A stretch of 37,912 nucleotides of DNA, taken from the NCBI GenBank assembly GCA_035637655.1, contig DASPWT010000191.1, positions 1-37,912 on the forward strand, in the 5' to 3' direction. The notes under the pieces were generated by a model that saw nothing but the letters and a program-made list of their open reading frames with translations, did not search any database and was not told the DNA's origin. This document shows, piece after piece, positions 8,066 through 16,174 of this stretch. How positions within the stretch are numbered: position 1 is the first letter of the stretch; every line of letters starts with the position of its first letter. The DNA is from VBDM01 sp035637655. Its GTDB lineage: Bacteria > Pseudomonadota > Gammaproteobacteria > Burkholderiales > SG8-39. The position numbers and the translations under genes are program-made.

Positions 8066-9757
8066 CTATTCGTACGGCTCGCGGTAACGCGATGTGATCG
8101 GATAGCGCCAATCCTTGCCGAAACCCCGGTGGGTGATGCGGATCCCGATAGGCGCCTGGCGGCGTTTGTATTCGCTGCGGTGGATCATCTCGACGACACG
8201 CTTCACGTCCCCGGCGCTAAAACCCCCTGCCACCATTTCCGCAGGGCTCAGGTCGTTCTCCATGTAAGCGGAAATGATGGCATCGAGAACATCATAGGGA
8301 GGGAGACTGTCTTGGTCGGTCTGGTTCGGCCTCAGTTCTGCCGAGGGCGCGCGGGTCAGGATACGTTCCGGAATAACACGCCCGATGCCGTTCCGATGCC
8401 GGCATAAGCGGTATACCAGCGTCTTGAGAATGTCCTTGATCACGGCAAAACCACCGGCCATGTCTCCATACAGGGTCGCGTAGCCGACCGCCATCTCCGA
8501 CTTATTGCCGGTGGTCAGCACGATCGCTCCGAATTTGTTCGACAAAGCCATCAGCAAAGTACCGCGGATTCGCGCCTGAAGATTCTCCTCTGTTGCGTCC
8601 ACTGGAAGGCGCGCAAACTCCTTCGCCAGCAAAGCAAGAAAAGCGTCGAATGCGGGGCCAATGGGGATCTCGTCGTAGCGCACCCCGAGATTCTTGGCGA
8701 GCTCGCGTGAGTCTTCGAGGCTCATTCGGGAGGTATACTGCGAAGGCATCATGACCGCGCGCACCCGCTGCGGTCCGAGCGCATCGCGAGCGATGCACAG
8801 TGTCAACGCCGAGTCGACCCCGCCTGAAAGGCCGACTAGCGCTCCCGGAAATTCGTTCTTCATGACGTAGTCGCGTACCCCGAGGCAAAGCGCCTTGTAG
8901 ACCTCGGATTCGAGCGGTGCCTGTTGTGCAATCCCGCCTCGTTGCGGTTCGCCATCGACCACCGTAACGAATTCCAGCGCCTCCTCGAAAACCGGGAGCT
9001 GGCATGCCACCTCCCCTCGCCGGTCGAGCGCAAACGAGGCGCCGTCGAACACCAGCTCGTCCTGCCCCCCCACCAGGTTGGCGTAGACGAGCGCCATGCC
9101 CGTCTCGGTCACGCGCTCGCGCATCACGTCATAGCGGGACTCTTGCTTGCGCATGTGATAAGGCGAGGCGTTCAGCACGAGCAGAACCTGCGCGCCCGCC
9201 TCGCGGGCCGCCTGCGGCGCCTTCGCCCCCCAGGCGTCCGCGCAAATGTTGATGCCGATGCTGACGGCATCCGGCCGGATCGTAAGCGGTCCCTGCGGCC
9301 CCCACGTGTCTTCGCAGATGTTTACGCCGAAGCGGGTTTCTCCCACTTGAAAGACGCACGGAAGGTCGCCGGGCACGAAGTAGCGTTCCTCGTCGAACAC
9401 GGTGTAGTTCGGCAGGACGTGCTTGTAATAGGTGCCCACGACCCGCCCGTCCTTTACGACGGACGCGGCGTTGTGACGTTTCCCCTGATCTTCATGCGGA
9501 TGCCCGACGACGAGCGTGATGCCGCGCACCTCGCGCGCCAGGCGCTCGAGCGCCGCGTTGCAGTCGCGATAGAAACCCCCGCGTAACAGAAGGTCCTCAG
9601 GGGGGTAGCCGCACAGCGCGAGCTCCGGGGTAAGCATCAAGTCCGCACCGGCAGTGCGCGCACGTTCGCAATATCGGAGGATCTTGGCGGTATTGCCGGC
9701 GAGGTCGCCGACGACACAGTTGATCTGGGCAATCGCGATCTTGACGATGCTCGCCAT
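8066..9757 (-). CDS. nadE: NAD+ synthase, glutamine-dependent
   Basis: Last step of NAD synthesis: amidates deamido-NAD+ with ammonia released from glutamine. It has 563 residues in two domains. The N-terminal nitrilase-type glutaminase has Glu45 (TPELAL), Lys112 (YYKHVLPNY) and a cysteine in NICED/NICAD; the C-terminal ATP pyrophosphatase has SGGVDS (311-316) and a KDILKT stretch. Unusually, the segment with the nucleophile cysteine occurs twice: GVNICEDTWG (144-153) and GINICADAWG (168-177), so Cys148 and Cys172 are both candidates. glnB follows on the same strand. There is no clear ribosome binding site before the ATG; a -10-like TAAACT ends 6 nt upstream. Confidence 0.93.
   Translation of the reverse strand: MASIVKIAIAQINCVVGDLAGNTAKILRYCERARTAGADLMLTPELALCGYPPEDLLLRGGFYRDCNAALERLAREVRGITLVVGHPHEDQGKRHNAASVVKDGRVVGTYYKHVLPNYTVFDEERYFVPGDLPCVFQVGETRFGVNICEDTWGPQGPLTIRPDAVSIGINICADAWGAKAPQAAREAGAQVLLVLNASPYHMRKQESRYDVMRERVTETGMALVYANLVGGQDELVFDGASFALDRRGEVACQLPVFEEALEFVTVVDGEPQRGGIAQQAPLESEVYKALCLGVRDYVMKNEFPGALVGLSGGVDSALTLCIARDALGPQRVRAVMMPSQYTSRMSLEDSRELAKNLGVRYDEIPIGPAFDAFLALLAKEFARLPVDATEENLQARIRGTLLMALSNKFGAIVLTTGNKSEMAVGYATLYGDMAGGFAVIKDILKTLVYRLCRHRNGIGRVIPERILTRAPSAELRPNQTDQDSLPPYDVLDAIISAYMENDLSPAEMVAGGFSAGDVKRVVEMIHRSEYKRRQAPIGIRITHRGFGKDWRYPITSRYREPYE
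9185..9328 (-). repeat. Diverged 72-nt in-frame tandem duplication inside nadE
   Basis: Two consecutive 72-nt units (9328-9257 and 9256-9185, minus strand) encode residues 144-167 and 168-191 of NadE. About 10 of 24 residues match, concentrated in the first ten (G-x-N-I-C-x-D-x-W-G). The nucleotide copies have diverged, so it is not a recent duplication or a simple assembly stutter. Confidence 0.65.
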
Positions 9758-9763
9758 CCGGCA

Positions 9764-9769
9764 AGTTTA
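9764..9769 (-). promoter_or_regulatory. Possible -10 element placed for a leaderless nadE mRNA
   Basis: TAAACT on the minus strand is followed by 6 nt (TGCCGG) and then the nadE ATG. If used, transcription would start at or next to the A of the start codon. The hexamer matches only four of six consensus bases. Confidence 0.3.
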
Positions 9770-9804
9770 CCATCGAGGGATGAGCTCCCGCGCCGGGACG
9801 GCTC

Positions 9805-9810
9805 TATAAT
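9805..9810 (+). promoter_or_regulatory. Candidate -10 element for the FemAB-like gene
   Basis: A perfect TATAAT lies 34 nt upstream of the TTG start of the downstream gene, in the 87-nt divergent gap. No recognisable -35 is seen. Confidence 0.45.
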
Positions 9811-9844
9811 CGGCAACCGTGAGCGCCACCTCGGACCGGGTCGA

Positions 9845-10975
9845 TTGAAGGAAGACACGCCCTCGGTCAAAGTTGTCGATACGCTCCGGACCATTGAGCC
9901 GCGAGCGTGGAATGCGCTTGCCGCAGGGCATCCCTTCCTGCGGCACGAATTTCTCCATGCGCTTCATGAGACGGGTTGTGCCTGCGAGAGCACGGGTTGG
10001 TCGCCTCACTATGTCACGCTGTGGCAGGGCGCGTCGCTCGTGGGTGCTATGCCCCTCTACGCCAAGTCGCATTCCTACGGCGAGTACGTCTTCGACTGGG
10101 CATGGGCCGATGCCTATCATCGCCATGGACTTTCGTACTATCCCAAACTGCTCGGTGCTATCCCGTTTTCGCCAGTCACCGGACCCCGTCTGCTTGCGCG
10201 CGACGGCGAGACCCGGGCGCTTCTCGTTCGTGCCGCACTGCGGCTCTCGCTCGAAGTCTCGTCGCTACACGTGCTGTTTCCCACCGAACCCGAAGCGCGC
10301 GAGATGGAGACGGCGGGAATGATGCTGCGCCGCTCAGTCCAGTTTCATTGGGAAAACCGTGGCTACGCGAATTTCGACGACTTTCTGTCCGACCTCGCTG
10401 CCGCGAAGCGCAAGAAAATCCGACAGGAGAGACGACGGGTGCAGGAAGCAGGCGTGCACCTGCGACGGCTGGTCGGAACCGAAATCCGCGACGAGCACTG
10501 GACCTTTTTCACGCGCTGCTACAACAGCACTTACCGAGCGCATCTCTCGACCCCTTATCTGAACCTGGAGTTCTTCCGGCGGCTCGGCAGGACGCTGCCC
10601 GAACACCTCCTTATGGTACTTGCCGAGCTCGACGGAAAACCGATCGCGAGCGCCCTCAATATTTTCTCGCCGGAAGTGCTGTACGGCCGTTACTGGGGTT
10701 CGGTCGGCCACGTCCCGCTGCTGCATTTCGAGGTCTGCTATTACCAGGCGCTGGATTTCTGCATGGAAAGGGGCATCCGGGTCTTCGAGGGAGGCGCGCA
10801 GGGCGAACACAAGCTCGCGCGTGGCTTCATGCCGAACCCCACGTGGTCTGCGCACTGGTTACGCCATCCGGAGTTCGCGGGCGCGGTGGAAAAGTTCCTT
10901 GTGCGGGAGTCGGAGGGAATCGAGCGCTACGTGGACGAGCTCAACGAACGGAGCCCGTTCCGGGCAAAAAATTAG
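9845..10975 (+). CDS. FemAB-like / GNAT-fold acyltransferase (COG3146 type)
   Basis: A 376-residue protein of the FemAB-like family (PF04339), a double acyltransferase fold related to peptidoglycan cross-bridge enzymes; its substrate is not known in this family. Family signatures are HPFLRHEFLHALHETGC near the N-terminus, FHWENRGYANFDDFL followed by a basic KRKKIRQERRR stretch in the middle, and FEGGAQGEHKLARGFMP near the C-terminus. There is no signal peptide or membrane segment, so it should be cytoplasmic. The start is TTG at 9845; no ATG or GTG in this frame lies between the upstream TATAAT and the conserved start of the domain. It is convergent with rhlE with only 6 nt between them. Confidence 0.85.
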   Translation: MKEDTPSVKVVDTLRTIEPRAWNALAAGHPFLRHEFLHALHETGCACESTGWSPHYVTLWQGASLVGAMPLYAKSHSYGEYVFDWAWADAYHRHGLSYYPKLLGAIPFSPVTGPRLLARDGETRALLVRAALRLSLEVSSLHVLFPTEPEAREMETAGMMLRRSVQFHWENRGYANFDDFLSDLAAAKRKKIRQERRRVQEAGVHLRRLVGTEIRDEHWTFFTRCYNSTYRAHLSTPYLNLEFFRRLGRTLPEHLLMVLAELDGKPIASALNIFSPEVLYGRYWGSVGHVPLLHFEVCYYQALDFCMERGIRVFEGGAQGEHKLARGFMPNPTWSAHWLRHPEFAGAVEKFLVRESEGIERYVDELNERSPFRAKN

Positions 10976-10981
10976 AAGCGC

Positions 10982-12385
10982 CTACTTGTTCTTGGGCAGG
11001 CCGCAGAGCAGCGCGGGGACTTGGCGCGGTGCCTGCCGAGCAGGCGCTGGCCGAGCGCCAGCCGATGCCCCAAGAGCCGGCTTGTAGGGAGAGCTGAAAA
11101 TCGGGTCGACAGTCTTCTGGCCTTGAGCTGTTCCGGTCAATCGGTCGCGCTCCCGATCGCCTTGACGCGGGCGGCGCTCCCGCGCCGCCGGGTCACGTCG
11201 GCTGGTTGACCTGCTCATCATCGAGGGCGCGACACTCAGATCGGGCTCGAATCCCGGAACGATCTTCCTCGGAATGCTGAGCCGGATGGTCTTCTCGATC
11301 GCATCGAGCCGTTCGTGCTCCTCGGCGCAAACCAGCGAGATCGCCTCACCGCTCGCCCCAGCCCGGCCGGTGCGGCCGATGCGATGGACGTAATCTTCGG
11401 GCACGCCGGGGAGCTCGAAATTCACGACGTGGGGCAAGTCTTCGATATCAAGCCCGCGCGCGGCGACATCGGTTGCTACCAGCACGCGAACCTTTCCCGA
11501 CTTGAAGTCGGCGAGCGCCTGAAGGCGTTCCGGCTGGCTCTTGTCGCCGTGGATGGCGGAGGTATGAATGCCGTCGCGATTGAGCTGGTATGCGAGGCGA
11601 TTGGCGCCGATGCGGGTGGAAGTGAAGACCAGTACCTGGCGCAAATCGCGCGACTGCACGAGATACGCGAGCAGCTCGCGCTTGCGCTCGCGCCGTACAG
11701 GGTGCGCTAGGTGCTGTACCAACTCGGCCGCGGTGTTGAGCCGCGCCACCTGCACGAGCACCGGGTCGTCTAGGAACGAGGCGGCGAGCGTGCGAATGTC
11801 TTGGGACAGGGTGGCCGAAAACAACAGGTTCTGGCGCCGCTTGGGCAGGAGCGCCATGATGCGACGCACGTCCGGGATGAATCCCATGTCGAGCATGCGG
11901 TCGGCTTCGTCAAGCACAAAAGCCTCGACTTGCTGCAGGTTCACCGCCTTCTGCTGAACGTGGTCGAGCAGCCGGCCGGGAGTCGCCACCAGAAACTCGA
12001 CACCCTGGCGCAGGGCCGCGGTTTGCGGCTTCATGTCGATTCCCCCGAACACCACGGTGCTGCGCAGACCGACGTACTTTCCATACGTGCGGACACTCTC
12101 CTCCACCTGCGCCGCCAGCTCCCGCGTCGGGGTAAGAATAAGCGCGCGTACCGGATGACGTGCGGGAGATGCGCTGGTGTTGGCGTGCCGCGCGAGCCGT
12201 TGCAGGAGCGGGAGCGCGAATCCCGCGGTTTTGCCGGTGCCGGTCTGAGCGCCCCCCAGGACATCGCGACCTTGCAGCACCAAGGGGATCGCCTGCGCCT
12301 GGATCGGCGTAGGCTCGAGGTACCCCTGCTCCGCAACTGCTTTCAGCAACTCGGGCAGCAGGTCCAGTTCGGCGAAACTCGGCAA
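10982..12385 (-). CDS. rhlE: DEAD-box RNA helicase, RhlE type
   Basis: ATP-dependent RNA helicase involved in ribosome assembly and RNA turnover. About 467 residues from the chosen start. Motifs: Q-motif region ending PTPIQAQAIP, Walker A AQTGTGKT (46-53), PTRELA, DEAD (159-162), SAT (190-192), and ATDVAARGLD followed by HRIGRTGRAG. The tail is basic and Arg-rich, as in RhlE. The start is TTG at 12385-12383: AAGGAG lies 9 nt upstream, and it gives the family N-terminus (LPSFAELDLL). An upstream in-frame ATG at 12475 overlaps the -10 hexamer and lacks a ribosome binding site, so it is unlikely. A longer reading frame into queG has no support. Confidence 0.92.
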   Translation of the reverse strand: MPSFAELDLLPELLKAVAEQGYLEPTPIQAQAIPLVLQGRDVLGGAQTGTGKTAGFALPLLQRLARHANTSASPARHPVRALILTPTRELAAQVEESVRTYGKYVGLRSTVVFGGIDMKPQTAALRQGVEFLVATPGRLLDHVQQKAVNLQQVEAFVLDEADRMLDMGFIPDVRRIMALLPKRRQNLLFSATLSQDIRTLAASFLDDPVLVQVARLNTAAELVQHLAHPVRRERKRELLAYLVQSRDLRQVLVFTSTRIGANRLAYQLNRDGIHTSAIHGDKSQPERLQALADFKSGKVRVLVATDVAARGLDIEDLPHVVNFELPGVPEDYVHRIGRTGRAGASGEAISLVCAEEHERLDAIEKTIRLSIPRKIVPGFEPDLSVAPSMMSRSTSRRDPAARERRPRQGDRERDRLTGTAQGQKTVDPIFSSPYKPALGASAGARPAPARQAPRQVPALLCGLPKNK

Positions 12386-12473
12386 ACGATTATTCTCCTT
12401 CCGCCCGGTCCGGGCCGAAGAAACTTCAGTCGGTGACGGTAAATCTACGGACAAGGGAGGTGACAACCCGGGC

Positions 12474-12482
12474 ATTATAGCA
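12474..12482 (-). promoter_or_regulatory. Extended -10 promoter for rhlE
   Basis: Minus strand TGCTATAAT, a perfect hexamer with the TGn extension, lies between the queG stop and rhlE. It would give a leader of about 80 nt before the TTG start at 12385. The same nonamer occurs before hppA. Confidence 0.55.
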
Positions 12483-12530
12483 AGCGGCGCGACCGCCCGG
12501 AGAGTCCTTCCCGAAGGCGCGTTCCACCGA

Positions 12531-13586
12531 TCAGCCGGCTCCATGACGCTCGAGCGCCCATGCAACGTGCTCGCGCACGAGGGCCGACGAATCCTGCGCC
12601 CGCGAATGCAGCGCCGCGAGCACACGCTCGCTCCGGGGAGCATTGCCGAGCCCCACGGCGAGATTGCGCAACCAGCGTTCGTAGCCGATCCTCAGGATTG
12701 CGCTGCCGGACATGCACTGTCGAAATTCGTCTTCGGTCCACGCGAAAAGGTCGACAAGCTCGGCGCTATCGAGCCCGTTGCGCACCTGGAAATCCGGCTC
12801 CGGCGCGAGCCGCGCGTAGCGGTTCCACGGGCAAACGAGCTGGCAGTCGTCGCAACCGAAGACACGGTTGCCGATGAGCGGCCGGAGCTCGACAGGAATG
12901 CTGCCCTTCAACTCGATGGTGAGGTAGGAAATGCAGCGCCGCGCGTCCAGCGTATAAGGTGCGACGATGGCGCGCGTAGGGCAAACATCCAGACACTTGG
13001 TGCAGCTGCCGCAATGCTCCTCCACCGAAGCGTCCAAAGGAAGGGGCAGATCCGTGTAGATGTCCCCGAGAAAAAAGAACGAGCCTGCTTCGCGCGCGAT
13101 CAGCAGCGTGTGCTTGCCCCGCCACCCTAGCCCCGCCTTGCGCGCCAGTTCCACTTCCATCACCGGCGCTGAATCGGTAAACACGCGGTAACCGAATTCA
13201 CCGATTTCGCCTGCAATCCTTTCGGCGAGCTGCCGCAGCCGTCCCCGCAGCACCTTGTGATAGTCGCGCCCAAGCGCATAACGTGCGACAAAGGCCCTGC
13301 TGCCGTCGGCAAGGATCCTCCCGCTGTCGGCCGCTTCGGGTCGATAGTCCATGCGCGCGGAAATGATGCGCAAAGTACCAGGAACGAGCGACGCCGGTCG
13401 CGTTCTTTTGGCGCCGTGCTTTCGCATATAATCGAGCTCGCCCGCGAAGCCCGATGCGAGCCATGCGCCGAGGCGGGGCTCGACCGCCGAGAGGTCGGTG
13501 TCGGCGATCCCGACCGCCTGGAATCCCAGCTCACGCCCCCAGGATTTGATCGTCGCGGCGAGCATCGCAAGATCGGCGGGCCGCAT
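12531..13586 (-). CDS. queG: Epoxyqueuosine reductase QueG
   Basis: Cobalamin- and iron-sulfur-dependent enzyme that reduces epoxyqueuosine to queuosine at position 34 of GUN-anticodon tRNAs, the last step of the pathway. It has 351 residues. Two 4Fe-4S clusters are predicted: Cys192, 195, 198 and 202 (CGSCTKCLDVCP), and Cys245, 248 and 252 (FGCDDCQLVCPWNRYA), with Cys218 likely mixed in as in ferredoxin-like folds. The likely catalytic Asp138 is in FTDSAP. The C-terminus has HEAT-like repeats. The ATG at 13586 gives MRPADLAMLAATIKSWG; earlier in-frame ATGs would run into tsaE. The ribosome binding site is weak. Confidence 0.94.
   Translation of the reverse strand: MRPADLAMLAATIKSWGRELGFQAVGIADTDLSAVEPRLGAWLASGFAGELDYMRKHGAKRTRPASLVPGTLRIISARMDYRPEAADSGRILADGSRAFVARYALGRDYHKVLRGRLRQLAERIAGEIGEFGYRVFTDSAPVMEVELARKAGLGWRGKHTLLIAREAGSFFFLGDIYTDLPLPLDASVEEHCGSCTKCLDVCPTRAIVAPYTLDARRCISYLTIELKGSIPVELRPLIGNRVFGCDDCQLVCPWNRYARLAPEPDFQVRNGLDSAELVDLFAWTEDEFRQCMSGSAILRIGYERWLRNLAVGLGNAPRSERVLAALHSRAQDSSALVREHVAWALERHGAG
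13427..13432 (+). promoter_or_regulatory. Possible internal promoter for tsaE-amiC, inside queG
   Basis: A perfect plus-strand TATAAT lies inside the queG coding region, about 180 nt upstream of tsaE. The queG-tsaE gap is only 27 nt, so a promoter for tsaE must lie at least partly within queG. No matching -35 hexamer was found. Confidence 0.3.
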
Positions 13587-13613
13587 TGGTCGAGCCCGCC
13601 GGACCGCTTTCAG

Positions 13614-14114
13614 ATGACCCATCCTCCGGATCATAGCCAGCCGCCGGCAAAGGCGCACTGGACCACGTATTTGCCGGACGAAGGCGCAACCGCAACCTTC
13701 GGGGCAAAGCTGGCCGCCGGTATCGGCCCCGGCATGCGGATTTACCTGCGGGGCGACCTCGGCAGCGGGAAAACCACTCTTATTCGTGGCTTGTTGCGAG
13801 CGCTGGGCGTTAAAGATACCGTGAAGAGCCCTAGCTACGCCCTGGTTGAACTTTACATGGTTTCTAGATTAAACTTGTACCACTTTGATTTTTATCGATT
13901 CCTAGATGCTCAGGAGTTTGAAGATGCGGGGCTGGGCGCCTACTTCCACGGCGAAGGAGTCTGCCTGGTGGAATGGCCCGAGCGGGCCGGCAATGCCCTT
14001 CCTCGGCCGGACCTCGAGCTTGCTTTGGCCTACGCAGGCGCGGGGAGGGAAATCAGCGTCAAGGCCCACAACGCAGAGGGAGAGCGGTGCTTAGCGAAAT
14101 CCCAAAACGGCTGA
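13614..14114 (+). CDS. tsaE: tRNA threonylcarbamoyladenosine biosynthesis ATPase TsaE
   Basis: ATPase partner of TsaD and TsaB in making t6A37 of ANN-decoding tRNAs. It has 166 residues, the usual size. Walker A is GDLGSGKTT (47-55), followed by the switch-like KSPSYALVE, HFDFYR (90-95) and EWPER (120-124), all family signatures. The ATG at 13614 is the first usable start after the divergent queG start. A stretch from about 13851 to 13926 coding for VSRLNLYHFDFYRFLD is unusually AT-rich and uses TCT, AGA, TTA and CTA codons that are rare in the neighbours. The 3' end overlaps amiC by 28 nt. Confidence 0.94.
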   Translation: MTHPPDHSQPPAKAHWTTYLPDEGATATFGAKLAAGIGPGMRIYLRGDLGSGKTTLIRGLLRALGVKDTVKSPSYALVELYMVSRLNLYHFDFYRFLDAQEFEDAGLGAYFHGEGVCLVEWPERAGNALPRPDLELALAYAGAGREISVKAHNAEGERCLAKSQNG

Positions 14115-15412
14115 CCGCGTGCGCGCTGGGGTGCTCCGCGCTCGTCGCTGTTCTGATCCTTTCGGATTCGCCCCTTGCCGCAGAACCGTCCGCCGAACCC
14201 ATACGGGCGATCCGCGTCTGGCCGGCGCCGGACTACACGCGCGTGACGGTGGAATCGGGCGAACCACTGCGGCACCGCCTGATCCTCCTCAGAAACCCGG
14301 AGCGGCTGGCGCTCGACCTCGACGACGTCGATTTTCCAAGCGTGCAGCAAGGATTCGCCGGCAAAGTCTCACCGAGTGACCCCTACATCGGCAATCTGCG
14401 CGTCGGGCGCTTCAAGCCCGGCGTGGTCCGAGTCGTGCTCGACCTCAAAACTGAGGTCAAGCCGCAGATTTTTACGCTCGCGCCGATCGGCGACTACGGA
14501 CACCGCCTGGTGCTGGATATCTATCCGATCGAACCCCTGGACCCGATACTGGCGCTGTTGCAAAAACCCGAGCTGAAGATGGGGCAAGATTTCGGGAAAT
14601 CTGCCGACGCAGCGCCAGCGGAGCAAAAACGCGAAGCCGGGCCGAATAACAAGCAACCGCAGTCGGCGAAGGACCCGGCCGGACCCACCGTCAATCGTCT
14701 CGTCACGATCGCGGTCGACGCCGGGCACGGCGGGGAGGATCCGGGCGCCCGAGGGCGGCGTGGGACCTACGAGAAGAACGTCACTTTGACGATCGCGCGC
14801 AAATTGAAGACCTTGATCGATGTCGAGCCCAACATGCGTGCGCTGCTCACCCGGGACGGCGACTTTTTCATCCCGCTTGAGGGCCGCGTCGAGAAGGCGA
14901 AGCGGGTGAAGGCCGATTTATTCGTATCGATCCACGCCGACGCCTTCATCAAGCCTCACGTTCGCGGCTCGTCCGTGTTCGCGTTGTCCGAACGCGGCGC
15001 GACGAGTACGGCTGCCCAATGGCTGGCCAAGCGCGAAAACAAGGCCGATCTGATCGGCGGGGTCAATCTCGGTCGGAGGGACCGGTATCTCGATATGACC
15101 ATCGCCGACTTGAGCTTGACCGCGCAAATCAGCGATAGTCTCAAGCTCGCTCGGGCCGTGCTGGGCGAATTGGGCGGGGTGAATTTCCTGCACAAGGGCA
15201 ACGTCGAGCAGGCAGGCTTTGCGGTGCTGAAGGCGCCCGACATCCCGTCTATCCTCGTCGAGACGGCCTTCATCAGCAATCCCGACGAGGAGCGGCGTTT
15301 GAACGACACGGCCCACCAGGAAAAAATCGCGATCGCGATCCTCCACGGCATCAAGGGATATGTCGCGAAAAATCCCCCGCTTTCCCGATCGACCCTAGCG
15401 GCGATGCGCTGA
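14087..15412 (+). CDS. amiC: N-acetylmuramoyl-L-alanine amidase, AmiC-like
   Basis: Periplasmic zinc amidase that cuts septal peptidoglycan to let daughter cells separate. About 441 residues: signal peptide (1-32, cleavage expected near LAA), an AMIN domain for septal targeting (about 40-147), a low-complexity linker (165-203), and the Amidase_3 domain (206-end). Zinc ligands are His214 (DAGHGG), Glu229 (TYEKN) and His283 (SIHADA); the catalytic Glu is Glu392 (LVETAF). The insert between His283 and Glu392, which in AmiB/AmiC carries the inhibitory helix released by an EnvC/NlpD activator, is present. The start is GTG at 14087 with AGGGAG just upstream, inside the tsaE end; no ATG fits before the signal peptide. 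Confidence 0.92.
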   Translation: MLSEIPKRLTACALGCSALVAVLILSDSPLAAEPSAEPIRAIRVWPAPDYTRVTVESGEPLRHRLILLRNPERLALDLDDVDFPSVQQGFAGKVSPSDPYIGNLRVGRFKPGVVRVVLDLKTEVKPQIFTLAPIGDYGHRLVLDIYPIEPLDPILALLQKPELKMGQDFGKSADAAPAEQKREAGPNNKQPQSAKDPAGPTVNRLVTIAVDAGHGGEDPGARGRRGTYEKNVTLTIARKLKTLIDVEPNMRALLTRDGDFFIPLEGRVEKAKRVKADLFVSIHADAFIKPHVRGSSVFALSERGATSTAAQWLAKRENKADLIGGVNLGRRDRYLDMTIADLSLTAQISDSLKLARAVLGELGGVNFLHKGNVEQAGFAVLKAPDIPSILVETAFISNPDEERRLNDTAHQEKIAIAILHGIKGYVAKNPPLSRSTLAAMR

Positions 15413-15429
15413 CCCCCGGCGGGCCGCGT

Positions 15430-16077
15430 TCAGGCTTTTGCCTTGTCCAGCCGGTGCCGCAGGTACTCGAACGCGAGCGGTAAAAGCGAAATTGCGATGA
15501 TGCCGAGGATCACCCAAGTGAGGTTCTGCTTCACGAAGGGCACGTTGCCGAACCAGTAACCAGCGTACAGCAGCGACAGCACCCATGCAAGCGCGCCGGC
15601 CAGGTTGTAAGCGGTAAAGTTCAAGTAAGTCATGCGCGCGATCCCGGCGATGAACGGGGCGAAAGTCCTCAGGATGGGCACGAAACGGGTGATGACGATG
15701 GTCTTGCCGCCGTGCTTCTCATAGAAGGCGTGGGCGCGGTCCAGCGCCCTTCGATTGAAGAACCGTGATTCCTCCCAATGAAAGACTTTCGGGCCGATGA
15801 AGCGGCCGATCGAGTAGTTCACGGTGTTGCCGAGCACCGCCGCGGCGACCAGCAGCAGGGCAAGCAGGTGCACGTCGATGCCACCGCCGGCCGCAAGCGC
15901 ACCGGCGATGAAAAGCAAGGAGTCTCCGGGAAGGAAGGGCGTCACCACCAGGCCAGTCTCGCAAAAAATGATGACGAAGAGCAGCAGGTAAACCCAGGCG
16001 CCGTGTTGCTGAAGCAGTGTTGCAAGATGGCTGTCGAGATGAACCAGCAGGTCCCAGCCGGAAAGCAGGAGCTCCAC
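15430..16077 (-). CDS. DedA-family membrane protein
   Basis: A 215-residue inner-membrane protein of the DedA superfamily; members are thought to act as undecaprenyl-phosphate or phospholipid flippases supported by the proton gradient, and the lipid handled here is unknown. Family residues are Glu40 in the FCETGLVVTPFLPGD re-entrant loop, Arg131 and Arg137 in TRFVPILRTFAPFIAG, plus the LGNTVNYSIGRFIG segment. Several hydrophobic helices follow, ending in a basic tail. The start is GTG at 16077; no ribosome binding site is visible, and a TAGAAT hexamer ends 6 nt upstream, which could give a leaderless message. It lies between the convergent amiC and the divergent mutL. Confidence 0.9.
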   Translation of the reverse strand: MELLLSGWDLLVHLDSHLATLLQQHGAWVYLLLFVIIFCETGLVVTPFLPGDSLLFIAGALAAGGGIDVHLLALLLVAAAVLGNTVNYSIGRFIGPKVFHWEESRFFNRRALDRAHAFYEKHGGKTIVITRFVPILRTFAPFIAGIARMTYLNFTAYNLAGALAWVLSLLYAGYWFGNVPFVKQNLTWVILGIIAISLLPLAFEYLRHRLDKAKA

Positions 16078-16083
16078 CGCGGC

Positions 16084-16089
16084 ATTCTA
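16084..16089 (-). promoter_or_regulatory. Possible -10 element placed for a leaderless dedA mRNA
   Basis: Minus strand TAGAAT (five of six consensus bases) is followed by GCCGCG and then the GTG start. The geometry matches that of nadE and xseA. Confidence 0.35.
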
Positions 16090-16097
16090 CCGCGACA

Positions 16098-16103
16098 TAT
16101 AAT
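16098..16103 (+). promoter_or_regulatory. Candidate -10 element for mutL-miaA
   Basis: A perfect TATAAT lies 71 nt upstream of the mutL GTG. No -35 hexamer is recognisable. Confidence 0.45.
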
Positions 16104-16174
16104 TTGAGCCGCAGGCCGATTGGAAGCGGACGCTCGAGCGCCGTTCAATCGGCTTCCCTTGGAAGATCACAAAC

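Noticed and set aside
12386..12643. N-terminal extension of rhlE by 86 residues
   Set aside because: It runs into the queG coding region, is Arg/Pro-rich without similarity to helicases, and crosses the extended -10 promoter; the TTG with AAGGAG at 12385 is a better start.
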